DNA of 64,000 nt from an uncultured Aquimarina sp. Its GTDB lineage: Bacteria > Bacteroidota > Bacteroidia > Flavobacteriales > Flavobacteriaceae. This document shows, piece by piece, positions 8,522-17,200 of this stretch. Under the pieces are notes generated by a model. It was not told the DNA's origin. It did no database searches and saw only the letters and a program-made list of their open reading frames with translations. The stretch covers positions 124,001 through 188,000 of the forward strand of contig CANMSO010000005.1 in assembly GCA_947500545.1 (NCBI GenBank), given 5' to 3'. The position numbers were made by a program, and so were the translations under genes. Each line of letters opens with the position of its first letter. Positions within the stretch are counted from its first letter, which is position 1.

Positions 8522-8551
8522 TTGCACTGGTATATATCTATGCCAGTGCAA
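8522..8551 (+). terminator. Perfect 9-bp hairpin after peptide 3
   Basis: TTGCACTGG (8522-8530) pairs perfectly with CCAGTGCAA (8543-8551) around a 12-nt loop. No long T-run follows, so it may be a weak terminator or a 3'-end stabiliser. Confidence 0.5.
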
Positions 8552-8620
8552 TGGGTTTCATTATTCGAATGTTACTTTGAACCAAAAAAAATTACAACCT
8601 GTTTGCTTATTTTTAATTTT

Positions 8621-9703
8621 ATGTTGATGCGAAAATCATTACTAATTGTTTTAATTTATTCAATTATCTCCTGTACAGGATCTAAATCAGATTATTTAGG
8701 CAGAAAAGACTATAAAATGATTGAAGATTCTGATTTCAAAGAAGTTTCTTTAACTTCTAAACCATTATCTTTTCTCAAAGATCAATTGATAAAACCTAGT
8801 GGGATATTATTAGTTGGAGATTTTTTAATTGTCAAAGAAAGAAGGTCTGATCAAGTTCTACATGTTATAAATTTAAAAAAAGAAGAATACACAGGCATAT
8901 TTGTAAATAAAGGAGAAGGAGCAAGAGAAATCAAAAGCGCCTGGGCGATGTCGAAAATTGATGAAACTTCATTCATTATTTCGGATGTTCGTCAACGAAA
9001 ATATTTGTGCTATACAATAGATGATTTAGTGAATTCTTCCACACCCTTTAAGGAAGGTAGACTAGAGCAAAGAGGCTTCACTAATACTATATTTTATAAT
9101 AAGAATTTAGGTAAGTTGTTTTATACAGGTCAATTTTCAGAAGACTTTCTGATGCTAGAAAAAGATTTGAAATCAGGAAATGTTACTGGATATGGAACTC
9201 TACTGGATGATGCTAGTTATGCTTCTAATTCAATTGTAGTTAAGAATCATCTTTCTCATGCAACATCTTCTAGTAACTTTGATAATACCTTTTTTGTTTT
9301 TGCATATAGGAATGCTCCAATAATTGAAAATTTTGATTATAAAACTAACAAATTAAAAACTATCGTATTACCTAATAGCAACGAACCTATTTATAAAGCT
9401 ATCAAAAATGATAGTGGAATAATTTCAACAGTGGCTGTTCTTGACGAAACTATTTTTCACTTTAACGATGTATTTATGACAGATAAATATATCTATGCGT
9501 TGTATAAAGGAAATACCTTCAAAAATTGGAACAAACGGCATAATAGTGTCGTTTATGTATTTGATCTTGAGTTGAACCCTATAAAAAAATACAATTTAGA
9601 TATAGAAATTTTATCTTTTGAAATAAAGGATGACGCAATACTTTATGGACTAGATATTAAGACAGATATTTATCCTAGCATAGTACAATTTGACTTAGAC
9701 TAA
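8621..9703 (+). CDS. Six-bladed beta-propeller lipoprotein, BF3164/TolB-like (array unit 3)
   Basis: This is a paralogue of the 6220 product. The open frame runs back to a TTG at 8522, but that start lies inside the hairpin and would add 33 non-signal residues. The ATG at 8621 (or 8627) gives a proper lipoprotein signal with lipobox I-I-S-C and a length of 360, like its relatives. Y-L-G-R-K-D-Y-K-M, G-E-G-A-R-E-I-K, R-Q-R-K-Y-L and N-P-I-K-K-Y-N-L are conserved positions. The G-x-G-P-N-E-I turn of the others reads G-E-G-A-R-E-I here. A thioredoxin-like gene follows. Function unknown; envelope location is predicted. Confidence 0.8.
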   Translation: MLMRKSLLIVLIYSIISCTGSKSDYLGRKDYKMIEDSDFKEVSLTSKPLSFLKDQLIKPSGILLVGDFLIVKERRSDQVLHVINLKKEEYTGIFVNKGEGAREIKSAWAMSKIDETSFIISDVRQRKYLCYTIDDLVNSSTPFKEGRLEQRGFTNTIFYNKNLGKLFYTGQFSEDFLMLEKDLKSGNVTGYGTLLDDASYASNSIVVKNHLSHATSSSNFDNTFFVFAYRNAPIIENFDYKTNKLKTIVLPNSNEPIYKAIKNDSGIISTVAVLDETIFHFNDVFMTDKYIYALYKGNTFKNWNKRHNSVVYVFDLELNPIKKYNLDIEILSFEIKDDAILYGLDIKTDIYPSIVQFDLD

Positions 9704-9747
9704 ATAAATAGATTTTAAAAATACCCTCGTAAAACTTGAAGTAAAAA

Positions 9748-10305
9748 ATGAAATATAAATTTTTAGTTATTCTTAGTAGTCTATTTCTCTTCTTTTTTTC
9801 AAACTGTGATTTTTTTAAAGCTGAAGATTCAAAAAAATTATCGAAACTAAACAAAGAACTGATAAAACTAAATAACACATATAAAAACGAAAAGGTGGTT
9901 TTAAGTAAAGAAATATTCGATAATTTATTTAAGAAAAAAAAAGAACGTAACTATAGTATTCTCGCTTACTATGATGTAGACTGCGGAGCATGTTTCCTTG
10001 AACTTAATGAATGGAAAAAACTCATTGATTATTTTGAAAATATTGATAAAAGTCTAAATATTAAGTTCATTTTAAGTAGTGATGACAAGAACAAAACAGA
10101 TATCGATTTGGAAAAAAATGATTTTCCTAAATCACTTGTAATCTATGATAAAGGCGACTCTTTTTTAAGGCAATATAGTCATAGTAATAATAAGGCATAT
10201 AATACAATGTTATTAGACAAACATAATAAAATAATCTTTATAGGTTCACCATTAAAATCTGACAACTTAAAAAAGCACTATGCAAAATTGATTTCAAGTA
10301 ATTAA
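9748..10305 (+). CDS. Thioredoxin-like CxxC lipoprotein (array unit 3)
   Basis: This 185-residue lipoprotein has lipobox F-S-N-C (near residue 21) followed by D-F-F-K, a Lys-rich helical linker, and a thioredoxin-like core with C79-G-A-C82 after the strand S-I-L-A-Y-Y. The C-terminal hairpin reads N-T-M-L-L-D-K-H-N-K-I-I-F-I-G-S-P-L. It resembles the 12242 product more than the 7356 product. A thiol-redox partner for the array peptides is the favoured role (inference). A 3' fragment of a different thioredoxin-like copy lies just downstream. Confidence 0.78.
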   Translation: MKYKFLVILSSLFLFFFSNCDFFKAEDSKKLSKLNKELIKLNNTYKNEKVVLSKEIFDNLFKKKKERNYSILAYYDVDCGACFLELNEWKKLIDYFENIDKSLNIKFILSSDDKNKTDIDLEKNDFPKSLVIYDKGDSFLRQYSHSNNKAYNTMLLDKHNKIIFIGSPLKSDNLKKHYAKLISSN

Positions 10306-10340
10306 TCAATAATCTAACTCTAACACCCCAAAAGAGTAAT

Positions 10341-10494
10341 TGATACTTTAATACAAAAGAACGAGTTTTTGAACCATCTAGCATTTAACAGTGTGATATT
10401 AGATAAAGATGACAAAATAATTTTCATTGGCTCTCCGCTGAACTCTAAAAGCCTTAAGAATCACTACATCAATATTATTAATAATAGCCTGTAA
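10341..10494 (+). pseudogene. 3' remnant of a thioredoxin-like lipoprotein gene
   Basis: The frame encodes a tail almost identical to the last 46 residues of the 7356 product (Q-K-N-E-F-L-N-H...H-Y-I-N-I-I-N-N-S-L, stop). It has no start codon, signal peptide or CxxC core, and a stop codon lies 18 nt before the homology begins. It is left over from the segmental duplication and is too short to be a gene. Confidence 0.85.
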
Positions 10495-10526
10495 GTAAAA
10501 ATCAAGATTGCCAAATATAGGTGGGC

Positions 10527-10558
10527 TCCTTTTTTATTAACACTCAAACGTTATAGTT
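10527..10558. repeat. Intergenic repeat, copy C of three
   Basis: T-run plus TTAACACTCAAACGTTATAG. It is the duplicate of copy B. Confidence 0.5.
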
Positions 10559-10776
10559 GAATATCTAGTACACATAATTACTTGTTGTTAATACGCCTTA
10601 CTAAAAAAATTACGTTCTTAGTATAAGCACAAACAAGTAAGAAAAATCAAGCTCGACTGATTTCTAATAATTTTAATTTATCAAATTCTGTCATTGAAAA
10701 TAGCAATCTATGACAAGGAATATTATGTCATAATTTTAATTAAAATTTGGTAGCAGTAGGAGTGTTGAACATAAAA

Positions 10777-10812
10777 AAGGCGGAAACCGAAAAGCCTTTA
10801 ACAGAGTAGGTA
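10777..10812 (+). promoter_or_regulatory. Conserved stem-loop leader element, copy 4
   Basis: AAGGC (10777-10781), loop GGAAACCGAAAA, GCCTT (10794-10798), then the tail ACAGAGTAGGTA. It ends 23 nt before the peptide 4 start. Confidence 0.65.
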
Positions 10813-10835
10813 TATTTCTTTAAAACCATTTAATT

Positions 10836-11054
10836 ATGAAAAAAAAGTTTTTAATTCCGGTAGCTGGACTGTTTATGTTCGCAATGGCTCTAAGTTTTAC
10901 TAACTCATCTAATGATGAAAACGACACTTTGTTCTTAGAAAGCGATAATATTGCTTTTGCGGAAAGCGGAGCTGGTGGCTGTATTACTGGCAGTGGTCGT
11001 TGTGTTCCTGGTGATGGCCATATTTATTGGGATAGAGTTTGGACTTGTAATTAA
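10836..11054 (+). CDS. NVEALA-like precursor peptide 4
   Basis: This 72-residue precursor has the M-K-K-K-F-L-I-P export segment and the leader end L-F-L-E-S-D-N-I-A-F-A-E. Its A-F-A (40-42) replaces A-L-A but still fits a signal-peptidase -3/-1 site. The core has Gly-rich spacing and Cys at 49, 56 and 71, unlike the C-x2-C-x2-C-x3-C cores of peptides 1, 2 and 5. The first eight codons are essentially identical in DNA to peptide 3, and divergence rises after that. A 14-bp hairpin follows. Confidence 0.82.
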   Translation: MKKKFLIPVAGLFMFAMALSFTNSSNDENDTLFLESDNIAFAESGAGGCITGSGRCVPGDGHIYWDRVWTCN

Positions 11055-11087
11055 TAAGTAGTACTAAGCATAATACATATGTTTTCA

Positions 11088-11124
11088 GATCATATGAAGT
11101 CTTAATTTTCGACTTCATATGATC
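11088..11124 (+). terminator. Perfect 14-bp hairpin after peptide 4
   Basis: GATCATATGAAGTC (11088-11101) pairs perfectly with 11111-11124 around a 9-nt loop, followed by ATTTTAAG. It is a likely terminator or 3'-end stabiliser between the peptide and the next propeller gene. Confidence 0.65.
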
Positions 11125-11189
11125 ATTTTAAGAAAATCAGGGTTACACTCCTTTACTATATATTTTTCATAATAACTAATATTTATAAA

Positions 11190-12245
11190 ATGAGATTATT
11201 TCGATTGATACTTTTGGGTTTACTATTAGTATCTCTTTCTTTTTGTTCAAGAAATGAAAAGGCATATTCTAACAAAAATATTAAGTATGTTGCTAAAAAA
11301 GATTTTAAAGCTACTAAACAGCTTAAATCAAATAAAATTCCTTTTACATCAGACTCTCTCGCATTACCTCAAGGAATGAGCATTGTAGACAATCATATCA
11401 TACTTTTGGATAATAGAAGCACCAAACCTATACATGTTATTGATATGACTACCAATACCTATCTAGGGAGTTATGGAAAAATTGGTCAAGGACCAGGAGA
11501 AATTCAAACTCCCGCATTCATGTTAAAAAAGGATAGTAATTCCTTTATCATATATGATCAAATTGCTAAAAAACTATTGGGCTATGATTTACAATCTTTA
11601 TTACTAGAGAAACCCATTTTTGAGAAAAAAATGAAAGAATCAGAACATTGTTCATCAATAAGCATGGTTGATAACAATGTATACTATACAGATTTTTTAA
11701 ATCCCGCCAAAAGGATTTACAAATTTGATACTATTACAAACAACATAGAAGGTTATGGCACACTACTGAACAATTACAAGAATATTCTAGATAGGAACTT
11801 TGCTCAAGCCTGTGATGCTTTAATAGCTTCTGAAAATAATAATTTCGTTACAGCATATAGACTGGCACCTTTTTTTGAAATATTTAATCAAAAAAACAAT
11901 CAATGGAAATCTATACTTGCCATTGACAAGTATGGGCCTATTTATAAAGAAATAACTCATGAAAACAACAAAATTTTTGCCCGAGTTAATAAAAAAACCA
12001 AAATTGGATTTATTGATGTATATACCAACAAAAATTTTATTTATCTATTATACTCAGGAAATATAACAGAACCCAGTTATTATGATAAAGGCAATAAAAT
12101 TTTTGTGTTTGATTATGATGGAAATCCAATTAATTACTATCAACTCGATTCCGACATTTCTTTTTTTGAAGTTATCGATGACAATACCATTTTAGGGTTA
12201 AAAATGGATTTTACCGCAGAAATTCTAAAATTTGAACTTAAATGA
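11190..12245 (+). CDS. Six-bladed beta-propeller lipoprotein, BF3164/TolB-like (array unit 4)
   Basis: This 351-residue lipoprotein has lipobox L-S-F-C (near residue 19). It is the most diverged of the four propellers. It keeps P-I-H-V-I-D, Y-L-G-S-Y-G-K, G-Q-G-P-G-E-I near residue 105, and a K-I-F-V-F-D-Y-D-G-N-P-I repeat near the end, but lacks the Y-L-G-R-E start. The stop codon overlaps the start of the thioredoxin-like gene by 4 nt (ATGA), so the two are translationally coupled. This is strong evidence that the propeller and thioredoxin-like proteins act together. Confidence 0.8.
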   Translation: MRLFRLILLGLLLVSLSFCSRNEKAYSNKNIKYVAKKDFKATKQLKSNKIPFTSDSLALPQGMSIVDNHIILLDNRSTKPIHVIDMTTNTYLGSYGKIGQGPGEIQTPAFMLKKDSNSFIIYDQIAKKLLGYDLQSLLLEKPIFEKKMKESEHCSSISMVDNNVYYTDFLNPAKRIYKFDTITNNIEGYGTLLNNYKNILDRNFAQACDALIASENNNFVTAYRLAPFFEIFNQKNNQWKSILAIDKYGPIYKEITHENNKIFARVNKKTKIGFIDVYTNKNFIYLLYSGNITEPSYYDKGNKIFVFDYDGNPINYYQLDSDISFFEVIDDNTILGLKMDFTAEILKFELK

Positions 12246-12802
12246 AAAAAAGTAGTCTTAAATTTTTAGTAGTTTTTTGCTCTTTAACCTTCTGCCTGTC
12301 TGGTTGTGACTTTTTCAAATCTGAAAAATCAATACGACTGGATTCTCTAAATGAGCAGTTAACAAAATTGAATAAAACCTATAAAGGAAAAGAGATTGTT
12401 TTGAGCTCAAAATTATCTGATAGTATTTTTAAGGACAAAACTAAAAAAAGTAATACTATTTTAGTCTATTATAATGCAGATTGCTCAGTTTGTTATAAAG
12501 AATTGCAACAATGGAAAAATCTTATAAGTTATTTCAAAGAAATTGATAAAAATTTAAATATCAAATTTATTCTTTTCACTTTAACCAAGGCTCAAACCGA
12601 AGCAGGTCTTAAAAAAACTGGATTTTCTAAATCACTTATAGTGTATGATAAAAAAAACGATTTCTTGAAACAATATGAGCATGTTGAAGATAAAGAATTC
12701 AATACCATGTTATTAGACAAGGACAATAAAATTGTTACAATAGGATCTCCATTAAAATCTGATAACTTGAAAAGAATATATACAGAATTAATAACAAAAT
12801 AA
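12242..12802 (+). CDS. Thioredoxin-like CxxC lipoprotein (array unit 4)
   Basis: This 186-residue lipoprotein has lipobox L-S-G-C (near residue 22) followed by D-F-F-K-S-E, a helical linker, and a thioredoxin-like core with C81-S-V-C84 after T-I-L-V-Y-Y. The C-terminal hairpin is N-T-M-L-L-D-K-D-N-K-I-V-T-I-G-S-P-L. It is the nearest relative of the 9748 product. It starts within the stop region of the propeller gene, and the leader element of peptide 5 begins 4 nt after its stop, so the whole unit is very compact. Confidence 0.8.
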   Translation: MKKSSLKFLVVFCSLTFCLSGCDFFKSEKSIRLDSLNEQLTKLNKTYKGKEIVLSSKLSDSIFKDKTKKSNTILVYYNADCSVCYKELQQWKNLISYFKEIDKNLNIKFILFTLTKAQTEAGLKKTGFSKSLIVYDKKNDFLKQYEHVEDKEFNTMLLDKDNKIVTIGSPLKSDNLKRIYTELITK

Positions 12803-12806
12803 ATTC

Positions 12807-12842
12807 AGGCGGAAACCGAAAAGCCTTTATATAGAGTAGGTA
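12807..12842 (+). promoter_or_regulatory. Conserved stem-loop leader element, copy 5
   Basis: AGGC (12807-12810), loop GGAAACCGAAAA, GCCT (12823-12826), then TATAGAGTAGGTA. Here almost no upstream spacer remains after the thioredoxin-like gene, so the element itself may be the minimal functional unit. Confidence 0.65.
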
Positions 12843-12863
12843 ATCTTTCAATACTTTTCACAA

Positions 12864-13091
12864 ATGAAAAAAAAGTTTTTAATTCCAATTTTAACAGTAT
12901 TTGCTTTCGTAATGTCAATGACATTAATGGAAAACTCATCGGCTCTTGAATCTTCTGGTTTATTTCTTGAATCTGACAATATTGCGTTGGCAGAAAGCGG
13001 TACTTTTTGGTGTAGATACTGTGGTTCTTGTACCGATACGTGCACCGTGGCAGGTTTTACTAATGAACATATGGTAAAGATTTCCTACTAA
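12864..13091 (+). CDS. NVEALA-like Cys-rich precursor peptide 5
   Basis: This 75-residue precursor has the M-K-K-K-F-L-I-P export segment and leader end G-L-F-L-E-S-D-N-I-A-L-A-E (32-44), with A-L-A at 41-43. The core begins S-G-T-F-W-C and has Cys at 50, 53, 56 and 60, exactly the spacing of peptides 1 and 2, although the rest of the core has diverged (F-T-N-E-H-M-V-K tail). Retention of W-C-x-Y-C-x-x-C-x-D-x-C suggests selection on the Cys scaffold. A terminator follows, and then the exporter operon. Confidence 0.85.
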   Translation: MKKKFLIPILTVFAFVMSMTLMENSSALESSGLFLESDNIALAESGTFWCRYCGSCTDTCTVAGFTNEHMVKISY

Positions 13092-13122
13092 TAAAATCTG
13101 TTATAGAAATTAAATATTTTGG

Positions 13123-13147
13123 CCTGGGTAATTTTACCCAGGTTTTT
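13123..13147 (+). terminator. Rho-independent terminator after peptide 5
   Basis: CCTGGGTAA (13123-13131) pairs with TTACCCAGG (13134-13142), followed by five T residues. It separates the peptide array from the exporter operon. Confidence 0.8.
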
Positions 13148-13206
13148 AACCTTATAAGAATATCATTAATATTACATTTGGCGTTATCCTTTCTCATATA
13201 AATTAA

Positions 13207-14265
13207 ATGAAAAGAACACTAAACTATTTATATTTTATTTTCATACTTGGCTTAATATCATGTGATAATGGGCAAAATAGAGAATCTACAGCTTCAAAGG
13301 AGTTTACATCTAGTATACCCAAAGTAAAAACGGCACTAGTACAAGAATCATCATTCTTAATAGATATTAATAGTAATGGAAAACTTGAAGCTAAGAAAAA
13401 AGTAGATCTAAAATTTGAAAACGAAGGGGTAATCGAAAAGCTATTCGTTAATGATGGAGACATTGTGAAAAAAGGGCAAATTCTTGCTTATCAACCCTCA
13501 AATCATTTAATATCTGAGGGACAAAAAAACAAAGAGGTGCTAACTAAAGCGCGATTGAACATGGAAGATGTACTTTTAGGCTTTGGATATAGTCTAAAAG
13601 ATTCTTTAAATATTCCTAAAGAAACTTTCAATATGGCAAAATCACGATCTGGTATTTCTGAGGCTAATTATCAAATTATACAGACAGGAAAGAAATATAG
13701 AGCATCAAGATTAGTAGCCCCTTTTTCTGGAGTAATTGCAAATTTAAGTGCAAAAGAAAAAAGCTTGTCCTCTATGTCTGATAGAGTTTGTACACTAATT
13801 GATAATAAAGAACTTTTAGTTAGTTTTTATATCCTTGAGAAAGAATTTGGAGTGGTAGAAAAAGGTGATATCGTTACTATTGTTCCGATCGCCTTGCCCG
13901 ATAAAAAGTTTAGTGGCCAAATCAAACATATAAACCCAATTATAAACGAACACGGATTGATATCTATAAAAGCGGTAGTAGATAATAAAAGTAATCTGTT
14001 GATCGATGGCATGAATGTAAATGTGTCGATTCATAAAAAAATAAATCAGGTAATTAGTGTTCCTAAAAAAGCGGTAGTAGAAAGGCAAGACAGAAAAGTA
14101 ATATTCACTTTCAACAACGGACGATCCAAATGGAATTATATAAAAACTAATCAAGAAACAAGAGATTCTATTATTATTGTTGAGGGATTAAAAGTTGGAG
14201 ATCAAATTATTATTGATGGAAATGTAAATCTCGCCCATGATACTGTGGTCGAATTAGAAGAATAG
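13207..14265 (+). CDS. RND efflux periplasmic adaptor (HlyD/MFP) lipoprotein
   Basis: This 352-residue membrane-fusion protein links an RND permease to an outer-membrane channel. It has lipobox L-I-S-C (near residue 19), then a lipoyl/barrel-sandwich half (about 60-100, V-D-L-K-F-E-N-E-G-V-I-E-K-L-F-V-N-D-G-D), a short helical hairpin, the second lipoyl half (R-L-V-A-P-F-S-G-V-I-A-N) and beta-barrel domains. It heads a tight operon: the next gene starts 9 nt after its stop. Position right after the peptide array suggests the pump is part of that system (inference). Confidence 0.88.
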   Translation: MKRTLNYLYFIFILGLISCDNGQNRESTASKEFTSSIPKVKTALVQESSFLIDINSNGKLEAKKKVDLKFENEGVIEKLFVNDGDIVKKGQILAYQPSNHLISEGQKNKEVLTKARLNMEDVLLGFGYSLKDSLNIPKETFNMAKSRSGISEANYQIIQTGKKYRASRLVAPFSGVIANLSAKEKSLSSMSDRVCTLIDNKELLVSFYILEKEFGVVEKGDIVTIVPIALPDKKFSGQIKHINPIINEHGLISIKAVVDNKSNLLIDGMNVNVSIHKKINQVISVPKKAVVERQDRKVIFTFNNGRSKWNYIKTNQETRDSIIIVEGLKVGDQIIIDGNVNLAHDTVVELEE

Positions 14266-14274
14266 ATAGATTAT

Positions 14275-17200
14275 ATGTCGAGTTTTTCTATTAAAATACT
14301 ATTTTTCACATTATCAATAATAGGCCTATTTTGTGTGCCATTACTTTCATACAAACTAATACCAGATAATACCTATCCCACATTACGTGTCTCTTATAGG
14401 TGGGCCAATGCTTCACAACACGCAATAGAGCGTAAAGTGACTTCCAAACTTGAAGGAACATTTTCTACATTAAAAAATGTCCAAAAAATATACTCCAGAA
14501 GTCATTCGGATTATGGAGAGATATTTTTAGAATACGACAAATCTGTTGATTTAGAAAAAGAACGGTTTAATATATCTACGCTTATACGTCAAGTATATTC
14601 TGGTCTTCCTAAAGAAGTGGGGTATCCAAAAATATCATATCAACGGCCTGATGATAATGACATTCGTTTATTAAGTTACTCACTTATATCAAAAGACGAC
14701 AATCAAGATGTCAATAGATTTATTGATAAAATATTAACTCCAAAAATTTCAAAAAACCAAAATGTTAATTCTGTTAACTTCGAAGGAATTCCCTCATACT
14801 ACTATGAAATAAAATATGATACCAGGAAGATTAATGCTCTTAATATTACAGAAAGCGATATAATTCAGGCTCTCCAGAACATTATTAGTACAGAGACTTT
14901 AGGAACTGTTATAGATTATAAAAAATCTGATAACCAGAAATTTGCAATTTTGCGCAACGTATCTCGCAATGAGAATGATCTTTATCAACTTCCTATTAAA
15001 AAAGTCGATTCTAAAATTATTAAACTAAAAGATATTGCATGGCTAACAAAAAAGAATAGCATTGAAATCAGTCTTTTTAGAATTAATGGAATGAAAACTA
15101 TTAGTTTTTCTATTATCGCTGATAAAAGTGCAAATCAAATTAGGTTAGCCAATCTGATAAAACAAAATATTAATGAACTAGAAAACACCTATCCAAATTA
15201 CAATTTTATCTTAACCAACGATGCCACTAGTTATTTAAAAAAGGAATTAAAAAACATCTTTCTTAGAACGTTGATTTCCTTATTTTTCCTATTATTACTT
15301 ACGGCAATCATTTATCGTAATGCTCAATATGTTACAAGCCTATTCATCTCTTTATTGGTTACCATATTAATTTCTTTTATATTCTTTAAAGTATTTAAAG
15401 TAGATGTCCATATATATTCATTAATGGCTTTGGCAATTTCAATTGGTTTCGTAATCGATAACTCAATAATAACCATTGATCATTTTTTAAGAACCCGAAA
15501 TAAAAACATCATACTTCCCATTTTTGCGGCAACGCTAACCACTATTGCCCCTTTATTATTTATAACCGCATTAGACGATTCAATTAAAGTTAATTTGATT
15601 GATTTTTCGTGGGCCCTCATTATTGTATTAATTTCATCATTAATCGTATCTTTTTTCCTTATCCCATCTATTATTAAACCAACGATATTCTCGATTAAAA
15701 AGTGGAAAATAAAGAAATTAAAAAAACTACTCTTTTTTAATGAATATTACTTGAAGAGCATTTTTTTTATAAAAAGATTCAGATTGCTTCTTGGTCCAAT
15801 CTTTATTTTTCTTTTCGGAATTCCTCTTTTTTTACTTCCCGAAACTCTTGAAGATGATTCTTCGTTTTCAAAATTTTATAATGAAACCATAGGGAGTGAA
15901 TATTATACCAATGAAGTTAGGCCAATTACGGACAAATACTTGGGTGGAGTTTTAAAGTTATTTGTTGAAAATTCTTTGGATGGAAGTTTTTTAGAACACC
16001 CCGAAAGATTAAGTGTCTCCGTTCGAATTAAAACTCCTTTTGGTTCAACGATAAACTATGTGGACGAAATTTGCAAGAAATTTGAAGCATCTCTACAGCT
16101 CAATAAGGGATTAGGTATTGATTTCTTTCAAACCAATATCTATGGCAAGCGCACTGCCCAAATGGACGTCTATTTTGATTCAAATATTGAACCCGATTTT
16201 CCATATAAATTAAAAGGTTTTTTAGAAAAAGAATCGCTTACTATGAGCGGAATCGATTTTTCAATATTTGGGGTAGGAAAGCCTTTTGGCACTTCATCTG
16301 GAGTAGCATACGACTCAACTATCATCGTAACCGGATATGACTATGCAAAGCTAAATCAATATGCAGAAGTAGTAAAAGATAAACTAGAGCAGAATAATAG
16401 AATTGATCATATCGTAATACAGGGTGAACCCTCTTGGCAATCCACGATCAACAAAAAATATGTTGCAAAAAACTTAGACCATATAAGCAAAAATGTATTA
16501 AATAATTTTTATGAAAATTTTGCTTCAAAACAAATTGGCAACTACAAAATCAAAAATGATGTCATTCCCATAAAATTAAGATCCAACATGATGAGTAAAA
16601 ACTCATCAAACATTGTTTTTAACACCCAGTTTTATGTTAATGACTCTATTTTATATAAACCAAAGCATAACATCCAACTTAATTTGGTAGATGTCCCGGA
16701 TAAAATCGTTAAAGAAAATCAAGAATACCAATTAGCACTACAATACGAATTTAAAGGAACCTATAAGCATAGCCAAATAGTAAAAAAAGAAATTATTGAA
16801 AAGTTTAGCAAGTCTTTTATGGCTGGGTTTAAAATAAAAGATGGAGACCCTAAACCCTTCGGGTCAATGGATTACAAATTATACATTTCTCTTTTTGTTT
16901 GTGTATTTATTATTTTCTGTATTTGTTCAATACTACTTGAATCGTTGAGAAAATCGATAATCATCATATTAACCGTACCTATAACTTTTATAGGAGTATT
17001 TTTAAGCTTATATGCTTTAGATATTGGGTTTACTTCTGGGGTTTATGGAGCGTTGATTTTATTGGTAGGGTTATTAGTTAATTCAGCAATATTTATCATT
17101 AATGAATATACCAATTACAACAAGAAATTGAACGCAACAAAATCATTTATAAAGGCATTTAATAAAAAGATAATCCCTGTAATTATTACAATAATATCGA

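Larger units (their letters stand above)
10341..10859 (+). repeat. Segmental duplication, copy 2
   Basis: This is the second copy of 7745-8263, offset by 2596 bp. It contains the gene remnant, the T-run repeat, the inverted repeats, the stem-loop leader and the first codons of peptide 4. It accounts for the 530-bp gap 10306-10835, in which no other gene is visible. Confidence 0.85.

Noticed and set aside
8522..8620. TTG start 33 codons upstream for the unit 3 propeller
   Set aside because: The added residues overlap the 9-bp hairpin and would bury the lipoprotein signal; the ATG at 8621 matches the paralogues in length and signal position.
10306..10835. A functional thioredoxin-like gene in the gap
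   Set aside because: Only the last 46 codons remain, with a stop just upstream, no start codon and no CxxC.
12848..13045. Minus-strand frame of 65 codons over peptide 5
   Set aside because: It is the antisense shadow of a clearly conserved precursor gene, and no equivalent antisense frame of this kind recurs over the other four peptide genes.
13816..14154. Minus-strand 112-codon frame in the adaptor gene
   Set aside because: Composition is that of an antisense shadow (Phe/Tyr/Ile-rich) with no recognisable family, inside a well-supported adaptor gene.
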